This document shows positions 57,711-64,000 of a DNA stretch of 64,000 bases, piece by piece. Made by a program: the position numbers and the translations under genes. Each line of letters starts with the position of its first letter. Position 1 is the first letter of the stretch. Under the pieces are notes generated by a model. The model had not been told where the DNA came from, made no database searches, and was given only the letters and a program-made list of their open reading frames with translations. This DNA comes from Thermosipho japonicus (lineage in GTDB: Bacteria; Thermotogota; Thermotogae; Thermotogales; Fervidobacteriaceae). Location of the stretch: the NCBI RefSeq assembly GCF_014201655.1, contig NZ_JACHEX010000001.1, positions 1 through 64,000 of the forward strand, given 5' to 3'.

Positions 57711-58483
57711 TATTTCACCTCTATGGATAATTTTTCTAATATATTATTTGCAACTTTTAAACCTGATTTAATCATCCCACCGAAAATTGGTCCCATTCTG
57801 GGCCCACCACCTACTGAAACTGCAGCCATTCCCATTACGTAAAGTCCTGGGAAAACTTCTTTAGTATTTTCAACTACAAATTTTTCTCCTTCTTTTGCAT
57901 TCATAGGGTATTCCCTAATTTTTCCCATAGGAAGGTCGACATCAATTCCTCTATCAACCAACATATTCACAACGTTTGCAGGATGTCCCGTACCATCAAC
58001 TACGAACTTTGCCATAATTGTTATAGGATCAACATGGAGTTTTTGCCTTATAACTGGTGCCCAATTTATTACAATTCCATTTACTTTATTTTCATAAAAT
58101 ACAATATCTTCAACAATAACATTATTGAATAAAATTGTACCAACTTTAGTAGCATTGTATAGTAAAGAAGAGGCAAAATGTACAGAATCAACTGAAATAA
58201 AATTGTTTTTAATTAAGTAATTCATTCCTAATTCATCTAAAAAAGATTTAATATCTTTTTCAACTACTAGTTCATTAAACATCATTCCTCCACCCCATGT
58301 TCCACCACCAGGTTCATTTTTTGACTCAAATATAGCAACCTTCAATCCTTTTTTTGAAAGATAGTAGGAAGCTGCTAAAGCGCTTGGGCCACCCCCGACA
58401 ATTGCTACATCAACTTTCAAGCTATCATTCAATTTTTCAAAAAATCTTTCTACAATAATTTTTGAAACTTCATAATCCCACAT
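57710..58483 (-). CDS. thi4: thiazole synthase Thi4, catalytic (His) type
   Basis: A 257-residue FAD/NAD-binding enzyme making the thiazole precursor ADP-thiazole from NAD and glycine. The dinucleotide-binding motif is VAIVGGGPSALAASYYLSK; the C-terminus has YVMGMAAVSVGGGPRMGPIFGG. At the position of the sulfur-donating Cys of yeast Thi4 (preceding the conserved DP) it reads KLHVDPITI, that is His, as in the archaeal enzymes that use free sulfide and turn over repeatedly. It heads the thiamin operon under a TPP riboswitch, replacing thiG/thiS. Confidence 0.93.
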   Translation of the reverse strand: MWDYEVSKIIVERFFEKLNDSLKVDVAIVGGGPSALAASYYLSKKGLKVAIFESKNEPGGGTWGGGMMFNELVVEKDIKSFLDELGMNYLIKNNFISVDSVHFASSLLYNATKVGTILFNNVIVEDIVFYENKVNGIVINWAPVIRQKLHVDPITIMAKFVVDGTGHPANVVNMLVDRGIDVDLPMGKIREYPMNAKEGEKFVVENTKEVFPGLYVMGMAAVSVGGGPRMGPIFGGMIKSGLKVANNILEKLSIEVK

Positions 58484-58500
58484 ATCGCTTACCTCCTTAT

Positions 58501-58529
58501 GAAAAATCCCCTCCGCAAAAGCGGAGGGG
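58501..58529 (-). terminator. riboswitch-controlled terminator before thi4
   Basis: Stem CCCCTCCGC/GCGGAGGGG (58508-58516 and 58521-58529) with a 4-base loop and a T tail on the minus strand, just upstream of the thi4 ribosome-binding site. The arm CCCTCCGC can instead pair with GCGGAGGG at the 3' side of the TPP aptamer (58562-58569), giving an antiterminator when TPP is absent. Confidence 0.88.
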
Positions 58530-58555
58530 TTATTATAGACTTTTATTTTTCTTTT

Positions 58556-58648
58556 CCCAATCCCTCCGCCGGTATTACCCGGTTCAGGTTCTAAGGGTCG
58601 AAGGTTTCCGCCTTCCTCTCAGCCCCGGATTATGGAGCTCCCCTTGGG
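58556..58648 (-). promoter_or_regulatory. TPP riboswitch aptamer (THI element)
   Basis: On the minus strand, closing stem CCCAA.../...TTGGG, then the conserved GGGGCTGAGA and later ACCTGAACCGGGTAATACCG, the two hallmarks of the THI box. It lies between a promoter and a terminator, ahead of thi4-thiC-TIM barrel-thiDN. Binding of thiamin pyrophosphate should favour the terminator and shut the operon off. Confidence 0.95.
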
Positions 58649-58674
58649 AATTTATTCACTTTTCTTACACTAAT

Positions 58675-58703
58675 ATGGTACTACTAAATTTTAAAAGTGT
58701 CAA
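58675..58703 (-). promoter_or_regulatory. promoter of the thiamin operon
   Basis: On the minus strand TTGACA (58698-58703) and TACCAT (58675-58680) are 17 bases apart, about 30 bases before the TPP aptamer. The -35 overlaps the stop codon of the upstream membrane-protein gene. Confidence 0.65.
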
Positions 58704-59125
58704 TTTAGTTTTCTAATTTCTTTGATAATGTCATAAAAGAAAAAGTAAGAATATATTCCAAGAGTTAGTATAGAAAATACAATAAATTTAAAAATTGATT
58801 TTTTTGACTCTATTATGCTCAATATTACCTTAAGATATAATAAAATAAATAGAAAACTCATAAACTGCGCAACAAAATACGTAAAATATGATGAGGTTAA
58901 ATACAAAGGAAGAAGAGAGAAAAGTGCAAGAAATAAAGCTATGTAAAAAATCCACATAAAGTTTACATTAAATTTCTTTCCAATTTTTCTCCCAAATAAG
59001 AATAGTAAAAACATTAAAAATAAGGATGAAATAGTCAACAATATTTGCGAAATAGGTTCATTAAAGAAAACAAAAATATTAGCTAAAACCGAAAAAAATG
59101 TGTATCCCCAAAAAGAAATAATCAT
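58700..59125 (-). CDS. small membrane protein with DUF4234-like C-terminus
   Basis: A 141-residue protein with about four membrane segments. The C-terminal SILTLGIYSYFFFYDIIKEI resembles the end of DUF4234-type membrane proteins; function unknown. I prefer ATG at 59125 (MIISFW), ten bases after ggagg; the ATG at 59134 is only one base from it. It seems to be a single gene between the fab terminator and the thiamin promoter. Confidence 0.65.
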   Translation of the reverse strand: MIISFWGYTFFSVLANIFVFFNEPISQILLTISSLFLMFLLFLFGRKIGKKFNVNFMWIFYIALFLALFSLLPLYLTSSYFTYFVAQFMSFLFILLYLKVILSIIESKKSIFKFIVFSILTLGIYSYFFFYDIIKEIRKLN

Positions 59126-59204
59126 TATTAACATACCTCCATTTTTTGTTTAATACTATTCTAAGTATAAAAAAATAATCGATTAAAGTCAAATATTTTC
59201 AACA

Positions 59205-59241
59205 AATAAAAAACATGGCTTCAAACAAATTGAAGCCATGT
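59205..59241 (-). terminator. terminator of the fab operon
   Basis: A 12-bp perfect stem ACATGGCTTCAA/TTGAAGCCATGT (59213-59224 and 59230-59241) with a 5-base loop, followed on the minus strand by ttttttattt. It lies about 40 bases after the fabD stop. Confidence 0.9.
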
Positions 59242-59280
59242 ATTCGAGATAAGCAATTCCCAAATATTCAACTTTAAAGT

Positions 59281-60174
59281 TCAAACCCTGGAATCTTCTA
59301 TTTCTTCTATCTCACTAAAATGAATAATATCTATCTTCTCTCTTTTTAACATATTTGATAGAACGTTTTTAGGGCCAACTTCAACAAATTCTTTTACTCC
59401 AAGTTCTAACATTCTTCTTATTGACTGTAACCAATAAACTGGTCCTGCTATTTGTTCAAGTAAATAGTATTTTAATTCCTCTGGATCACTCGATTCTTTA
59501 GCTGTACTATTCAAAACAATCGGAACTTTTGGTTTTTTGAATTTAACATGTTCAATTTCTTTTGAAAGTTTTTCACGAGCACTTTCTAAAAAGGGAGTAT
59601 GGAAAGGCCCGGAAACAACCAATTCTGTTGCTCTAATACCATTATTTTTACAATCTTCTAAAAATTTTTGAATAGATGATTTCAAGCCACTTATAACTGT
59701 TTGTGTTGAAGAATTATAATTTGCAACATAAAGACCTTCATAATTTTTAACAAGTTCTTCTACTTTCTCAGCAGAGATTTTTAAAACTGCAGCCATACTT
59801 CCTTTTCCAGGTTCGATTGCTTGAGAAATATATTCTCCCCTTTTTCTTACCAAATATATCCCAAAATCAAAATCGTATACCCCAGCTGCAGCAAAGGCAG
59901 TATACTCTCCCAGACTATGCCCTGCAAATATATTATAGCTTATTCCTAAGCTTTCTAAGTGTTTAAAAGCTACAAAGCTAGCTAAAAATATTGCAGGTTG
60001 CGCGTTTTCGGTTAACTTTAGAGTTTCTTCATCTCCATTCATAATATTTATTAAATCAATATTAAGTACCTCTTCCGCTCTTTTACTTAGCTCATTCCAA
60101 AATGGGTATTTAGAAAAATCTTTTGCCATTCCAGAATATTGTGAACCTTGACCTGGAAATAAAAAGGCTTTCAT
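59281..60174 (-). CDS. fabD: malonyl-CoA:ACP transacylase
   Basis: A 297-residue enzyme that charges ACP with malonate. Motifs: LFPGQGSQYSGMAKDF, catalytic Ser in FAGHSLGEYTAFAA, and catalytic His in SGPFHTPFLESAR. Start ATG at 60174 (MKAFLFPGQ) with ggtgg upstream; an earlier in-frame start lies inside bioY and adds 16 unconserved residues. It is the last gene of the fab operon. Confidence 0.95.
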   Translation of the reverse strand: MKAFLFPGQGSQYSGMAKDFSKYPFWNELSKRAEEVLNIDLINIMNGDEETLKLTENAQPAIFLASFVAFKHLESLGISYNIFAGHSLGEYTAFAAAGVYDFDFGIYLVRKRGEYISQAIEPGKGSMAAVLKISAEKVEELVKNYEGLYVANYNSSTQTVISGLKSSIQKFLEDCKNNGIRATELVVSGPFHTPFLESAREKLSKEIEHVKFKKPKVPIVLNSTAKESSDPEELKYYLLEQIAGPVYWLQSIRRMLELGVKEFVEVGPKNVLSNMLKREKIDIIHFSEIEEIEDSRV

Positions 60175-60674
60175 GCTTCCACCACCTTTAAAACTCTTTT
60201 TGAAATTATAACTGCTATGCACATTTTCAAAAAATCTATTCCAATAAATGGTACAACTCCGATCATAAAAGCTTTTTTAAAATCGTGCAAATGATAGTTT
60301 AAAACCAAAAGCCCTAATGTGTAGATGATTGCAATTCCCAATATCCCATGTATGAACATAGAAAAATAATCTTTCTTAGATAGAGAAATTATCCAAGCAG
60401 CTATAGGAAAAGCAATTAAATATCCACCAGTTGGACCAATTATACTTGCAAATCCTCCTGAAAAATTAGCAAAAACAGGAAGGCCTATAATACCTAAAAG
60501 AAGATAAATAGATTGTGTTAAAAGGGCAAGTGTAGGTTTTAGAAAATAACCAGTTAAAAACACCATTAAGACTTGTAAAGTTATAGGTACAGTTCCAATT
60601 GGAATTGATATTTGTGCTCCGACTATAGTTAAAGTTACAAATAACGCAACTAAAGATATGTCTTTTGTTTTCAC
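60171..60674 (-). CDS. bioY: biotin transporter substrate-binding subunit BioY
   Basis: A 167-residue membrane protein with about six segments, the S component of an ECF-type vitamin importer. Motifs: VTLTIVGAQISIPIGTVPIT, GGFASIIGPTGGYLIAFP (biotin-binding region). The ECF ATPase and T subunits are not here. Location between fabK and fabD suits biotin's role in acetyl-CoA carboxylase. It overlaps both neighbours by 4 bases. Confidence 0.93.
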   Translation of the reverse strand: MKTKDISLVALFVTLTIVGAQISIPIGTVPITLQVLMVFLTGYFLKPTLALLTQSIYLLLGIIGLPVFANFSGGFASIIGPTGGYLIAFPIAAWIISLSKKDYFSMFIHGILGIAIIYTLGLLVLNYHLHDFKKAFMIGVVPFIGIDFLKMCIAVIISKRVLKVVEA

Positions 60675-61612
60675 AACTTTACCTCCCCTAATCTTTTCAC
60701 AGTCTCGTTAAATTCTTCAATTATTTCTTTAATTATTTCATGTACAGGCTTTATATCTTTAATTAAACCAACACTCTGTCCTGCCATGAAAGATCCTTGC
60801 TCAATATTTCCTTCCTGAACGGCTTTTCTAAGGCTACCAACCAATATATTTTCAGCATCTTGTGGACTTTCAACTTCCAAAGTCTTAACTATTTTTGCGA
60901 ATTTAGTTTTTACAACTCTTGCTGAATGCCCCAAACTTGCCCCAGTAATAATAGTATCTCTTATTCCTGATTTTATAATCAACTTTTTAAAGTTTTCATG
61001 AACTTCTGCTTCTCTACTTGCAATAAATCTTGTTCCCATTTGTATTCCCTCAGCCCCCAACGCAAAAGCAGCAGCCATTCCTTTTCCATCTGCAATTCCA
61101 CCTGCGGCAATTACGGGAATTTTTACATTCTTTGACACAGAATTTACCAAAACAAAAGTTGTAACTTCACCTATATGCCCTCCAGATTCCATCCCTTCAG
61201 CAATCACTGCATCAGCTCCACTTCTTTCAACAAGTCGAGCAAGATTTTCCGAAGCAACCACTGGAACAACTTTAATCCCAGCACTTTTCAAATCATTTAT
61301 GTATTTAGTTGGATTTCCGGCCCCAAATGTTACAACTGGAACCTTGTTTTTTAATACAACTTCAACCAATTCATCTGCAAATGGTGATACTAATATTATA
61401 TTTACTCCAAATGGTTTATCTGTATATTTTCTTACCTCATCAATCGCATTTTGTAAGTCTTCACCTTTCATAGCTCCAGCACCTATTATCCCTAAACCAC
61501 CAGCATTTGATACGGCTGCAGCAAGTCTTGGTGTACCAGCCCAAGACATTCCACCCATCAATATTGGATATTTAATGTTAAAGAGTTTGCAAATTCTATT
61601 CATAAATTTCAC
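60671..61612 (-). CDS. fabK: enoyl-ACP reductase II (FMN-dependent)
   Basis: A 313-residue TIM-barrel flavoenzyme of the nitronate monooxygenase-like superfamily, catalysing the last step of each fatty-acid elongation round. Motifs: PILMGGMSWAGTPRLAAAVS, FGVNIILVSPF, VIAEGMESGGHIGE, AAGGIADGKGMAAAFALGAEG and GTRFIASREAEVHENFKK. Operon context supports FabK rather than nitronate monooxygenase. It starts within the last bases of fabZ. Confidence 0.93.
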   Translation of the reverse strand: MKFMNRICKLFNIKYPILMGGMSWAGTPRLAAAVSNAGGLGIIGAGAMKGEDLQNAIDEVRKYTDKPFGVNIILVSPFADELVEVVLKNKVPVVTFGAGNPTKYINDLKSAGIKVVPVVASENLARLVERSGADAVIAEGMESGGHIGEVTTFVLVNSVSKNVKIPVIAAGGIADGKGMAAAFALGAEGIQMGTRFIASREAEVHENFKKLIIKSGIRDTIITGASLGHSARVVKTKFAKIVKTLEVESPQDAENILVGSLRKAVQEGNIEQGSFMAGQSVGLIKDIKPVHEIIKEIIEEFNETVKRLGEVKL

Positions 61613-62019
61613 CTCTTTGAACCCAATAATAAAACAGCTTTCGCTACCATTTTACTACTAACATATGCTTTTGCATCTACAAACACTATTCCTGCTTTTA
61701 CTTCTTTTATCTTAACTTCATATCTGAGAGTACAATTGGGTCTTACTTCTCCTTTAAACCGTGCATTATCAATCCCCAAAAATAATGGTATTTCATCATT
61801 TCCTTTTAAAAGCAGTATCCCGGCAGTTTGCGCAAGACCTTCTAAAATATAAACACCTGGGTATATAGGGTAACTTGGAAAATGACCTTTAAATATAGGA
61901 TCAGAATCTTTAATTTCTCTTTCAGCAACAATATAATCTTCACCTTTTTCAACAACTTTGTCAACAAGCAAAATAGGATCTCTATGAGGCAAAATTTTCA
62001 TTATTTCTTCTTTTTTCAT
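61609..62019 (-). CDS. fabZ: 3-hydroxyacyl-ACP dehydratase FabZ
   Basis: A 136-residue hot-dog-fold dehydratase. Catalytic His in FKGHFPSYPIYPGVYILEGL and Glu in the same helix; N-terminal KILPHRDPILLVDKV is typical. It lies between fabF and fabK with 2- and 4-base junctions. Confidence 0.96.
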   Translation of the reverse strand: MKKEEIMKILPHRDPILLVDKVVEKGEDYIVAEREIKDSDPIFKGHFPSYPIYPGVYILEGLAQTAGILLLKGNDEIPLFLGIDNARFKGEVRPNCTLRYEVKIKEVKAGIVFVDAKAYVSSKMVAKAVLLLGSKR

Positions 62020-62021
62020 TA

Positions 62022-63248
62022 TTAATACCTCCCAACAACGATCGAAGCATTATGACCACCAAAACCAAATGAATTTTTAAGAAAATTATTAATCTTTACT
62101 TCTCTAGTTTCTTTAACTAAATTTAATTTTGAAGCAATTTCATCAGATTTCTCAAGATTTGGCATTCCATGTACAAACCCTTCATTCATTTCTAATATTG
62201 CTGCAATTGTTTCTATAGCACCTGCTGCTCCTAATAAATGTCCAGTTAAAGCCTTAGTTGAATTGACCAATAAATTATTCCTTTCTCCAAAAACATTCAA
62301 AATTGCTTGAGCTTCAAGTTCATCACCAACTGGTGTACTTGTGGCATGACAGCTTACAAGATCAATTTCATCCGGAGAAAGGTTTGCATCTTTTAATGAT
62401 TGAAGCATTACTGATGTAGAACCTTTTGATTGAGGATCAGGAGCACTAAAATGATAAGCATCATCGTTCATTCCAAAACCCTTAACTTGGGCTAATATAT
62501 TTGCATTTCTCTTTTTAGCAAATTCTTCGGATTCTAAAATTAGTATTCCGGCTCCTTCTGCCATTACAAAACCATCTCTTTCAACATCAAATGGCCTAGA
62601 AGCTTTTTTCGGCTCATCATTCCTTGTAGACAAAGCTTTCATAGCTGCAAAACCAGCTATTGGAAGCGGAGCAATAGTAGCTTCTGCACCACCTACAACA
62701 GCTACATCCACATAGCCGTGCCTTATTAAAAGTGCTCCCAAAGCAATCGCATGAACCGAACTTGCACAAGCACTAACAACTGAAAAATTAGGTCCTTTTA
62801 GTTTATAATTCATTGCAACAACACCACTTGCCATATTTGAAAGTATCATTGGGATCATAAATGGACTAACTCTATTTGCACCCCGTTCTTTGAAAACATC
62901 ATTTTGTTTATCGAGAGTTATAAATCCTCCCATGCCACTTGCCACTATCACCGCAACCCTTTCTTCTATCCCTTCAAAATTGATCTTCGAGTTTTCAATA
63001 GCCTCTTTTGCAGCAGCAAGTGCAAACTGAGTATACCTATCAATACGTTTAGATAATTTTTTGTCAATGTATTCTTCTGGCACGAAACCTTTTACTTCTC
63101 CAGCAATTTTTACAGGTAAATTTTCAGCATCAAAACTTGAAATTTTATCTATTCCTATATGCATTTTTTTCAGATTTTCAGAAAACTCGGAAATATTTTT
63201 CCCAAGTGGATTTATGGTCCCCATTCCAGTTATAACTACTCTCTTCAC
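62022..63248 (-). CDS. fabF: 3-oxoacyl-ACP synthase II
   Basis: A 408-residue condensing enzyme. Catalytic triad: Cys in VVSACASSVHAIALGALL, His in VSCHATSTPVGDELEA, His in LTGHLLGAAGAIETIA. Start GTG at 63248 (MKRVVITGMGTINPLG) with AGGAGGTG upstream. It is the first gene of the fab operon; fabH, fabG and acpP are not in the window. Confidence 0.97.
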   Translation of the reverse strand: MKRVVITGMGTINPLGKNISEFSENLKKMHIGIDKISSFDAENLPVKIAGEVKGFVPEEYIDKKLSKRIDRYTQFALAAAKEAIENSKINFEGIEERVAVIVASGMGGFITLDKQNDVFKERGANRVSPFMIPMILSNMASGVVAMNYKLKGPNFSVVSACASSVHAIALGALLIRHGYVDVAVVGGAEATIAPLPIAGFAAMKALSTRNDEPKKASRPFDVERDGFVMAEGAGILILESEEFAKKRNANILAQVKGFGMNDDAYHFSAPDPQSKGSTSVMLQSLKDANLSPDEIDLVSCHATSTPVGDELEAQAILNVFGERNNLLVNSTKALTGHLLGAAGAIETIAAILEMNEGFVHGMPNLEKSDEIASKLNLVKETREVKINNFLKNSFGFGGHNASIVVGRY

Positions 63249-63282
63249 ATTTACACCTCCTATTAATATTTTTACAAGTAAA

Positions 63283-63311
63283 ATTATATCAGTTTAACTT
63301 TTTTAAGTCAA
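63283..63311 (-). promoter_or_regulatory. promoter of the fab operon
   Basis: On the minus strand TTGACT (63306-63311) and TATAAT (63283-63288) are 17 bases apart, about 35 bases before the fabF GTG. Confidence 0.78.
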
Positions 63312-63349
63312 GCAAACTTATTATCCATTTATTTATCAACAACTGCGAA

Positions 63350-63364
63350 ATTAGTTACACTAAT
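63350..63364. promoter_or_regulatory. 15-bp palindrome between fabF and the PSP1 gene
   Basis: ATTAGT-tac-ACTAAT is a perfect inverted repeat about 40 bases upstream of the fab -35. Its half-sites recall the TTAGTA/TACTAA arms of FapR operators, but the spacing is shorter. It could serve either divergent gene, or be chance in AT-rich DNA. Confidence 0.3.
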
Positions 63365-63422
63365 CTTAACACAAATAACGGAATTTAAAAATATTGAAAA
63401 GCTATTTATATAAGAACATTCG

Positions 63423-63431
63423 TGGTATAAT
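63423..63431 (+). promoter_or_regulatory. extended -10 promoter of the PSP1/RicT gene
   Basis: TGgTATAAT is an extended -10 about 34 bases before the ATG at 63465, without a good -35. A TTGAAA at 63394-63399 is 26 bases away, too far. Confidence 0.5.
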
Positions 63432-63464
63432 TTTATAAGAAAAAAATTTTAGGAGGAAAAAAAG

Positions 63465-64000
63465 ATGGAATTAACAGCTGAGGTATACGGTGTAGAATTG
63501 ATACCTATGGGACCAATAATTTATTATACTGAAAATGGCGAAGATATAAAAGTAAATGATACAGTTATTGTTATTAGCGAGTTTGGTTTAGACTATGGAG
63601 TTGTAAGAATTGGTAAAAGGCAAATGAGCATAGATGATATAGGATACGATTTAAAACCAATAATTAGAAAAGCTACTGAAGAAGATTTAGAAACAATTGA
63701 GAAAAATAAAGAAATTGCAAAAAGAGCATTTGAAGTTACAAAACAACTTGTAAAAAAACACGGTCTAAACATGAAGGTTTTACATTCAAAAATGATGGTT
63801 GATGGATCAAGACTCGTTATTTATTTTAGTTCCAAAAACAGAGTAGACTTTAGAGAACTCGTTAAAGATATAGCCAAGGAATTTAAAACAAGGATTGAGC
63901 TTAGGCAAGTTGGTGCCAGAGACGAAATGAAATTCATAAAAGGTTTAGGACTTTGTGGAAAAAAGTCATGCTGTTCTTACTGGCTTAGAAGTTTTGATAG
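63465..64000 (+). CDS. ricT: PSP1/RicT (YaaT)-family protein, 3' truncated by window edge
   Basis: About 178 codons, continuing past the window. The product begins MELTAEVYGVELIPMG and carries the PSP1 domain: RIELRQVGARDEMKFIKGLG followed by LCGKKSCCSYWLRSF, with the family's cysteine cluster. In Bacillus, RicT (YaaT) joins RicA and RicF in an Fe-S-bearing complex that guides RNase Y. ATG has aggagg upstream; no stop was reached. Confidence 0.88.
   Translation, partial: MELTAEVYGVELIPMGPIIYYTENGEDIKVNDTVIVISEFGLDYGVVRIGKRQMSIDDIGYDLKPIIRKATEEDLETIEKNKEIAKRAFEVTKQLVKKHGLNMKVLHSKMMVDGSRLVIYFSSKNRVDFRELVKDIAKEFKTRIELRQVGARDEMKFIKGLGLCGKKSCCSYWLRSFD

Noticed and set aside
58462..58716. An 84-residue plus-strand open frame
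   Set aside because: It lies opposite the TPP riboswitch, terminator and thiamin promoter on the minus strand and has no homology or ribosome-binding site.

Overview
The window is AT-rich (roughly 30% GC by eye) bacterial chromosome with densely packed, overlapping genes. The gene set points to an anaerobic thermophile of the Thermotogae, most like Thermosipho: an IspH-ribosomal S1 fusion, a MalG-type permease with a huge extracytoplasmic insert, an [FeFe] hydrogenase next to a TM1266/HydG/small protein/HydE cluster in the order known from Thermotoga, Thi4 plus a ThiD-ThiN fusion, and BioY in a fab operon. The assignment is inference from gene content; no rRNA or tRNA gene lies in the window.

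Layout. 1-1190: a short higher-GC edge fragment and a decayed Gfo/Idh/MocA oxidoreductase. 1391-4016 (+): an ABC exporter whose two membrane domains and single ATPase are separate proteins. 4046-10206 (-): a tight four-gene unit of response regulator-diguanylate cyclase, membrane-anchored EEP-family hydrolase, a phosphoribosyltransferase-RecQ helicase fusion and a small coiled-coil membrane protein; this is the least familiar set of genes here. 10333-15294: glutamine synthetase, a secreted beta-propeller protein and a K+ channel. 15278-18279 (-): rpmH-rnpA-yidD-yidC-jag with a cupin gene. 18345-42163 (-): a long housekeeping run (HD-GYP signalling with a binding-protein partner, BMP binding protein, der, ispH-rpsA, cmk, STAS, aspS, transaldolase, sugar permeases, hslU, HD protein, M16 peptidase, pnp, GH31 glucosidase, panC, dprA, a short RnfB-like protein).

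42274-52170 (+): murJ, birA, a PP-loop ATPase, rnc, a transporter, then hydA and the maturation genes TM1266-like/hydG/small protein/hydE. Between hydA and the maturation genes lies a leader with three mutually exclusive pairing segments ending in a terminator that also covers the ribosome-binding site. It has the layout of an OFF-type riboswitch or attenuator, and I cannot match it to a known class. 52143-63248 (-): amidohydrolase, pfkA, a thiamin operon under a clear TPP riboswitch (thi4-thiC-TIM barrel-thiDN), a small membrane protein, and a fatty-acid operon (fabF-fabZ-fabK-bioY-fabD). 63465-64000 (+): the start of a PSP1/RicT-family gene, cut by the window edge.

How the genes connect: H2 production (hydA plus maturases), thiamin and biotin supply (thi operon; bioY and birA, biotin being needed for fatty-acid synthesis), sugar uptake and breakdown (maltose-type permeases, GH31, transaldolase, pfkA), membrane-protein insertion, and several cyclic-di-GMP-type signalling proteins (one GGDEF, two HD-GYP). 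The strongest candidates for undescribed biology are the hyd leader RNA and the PRT-RecQ operon.
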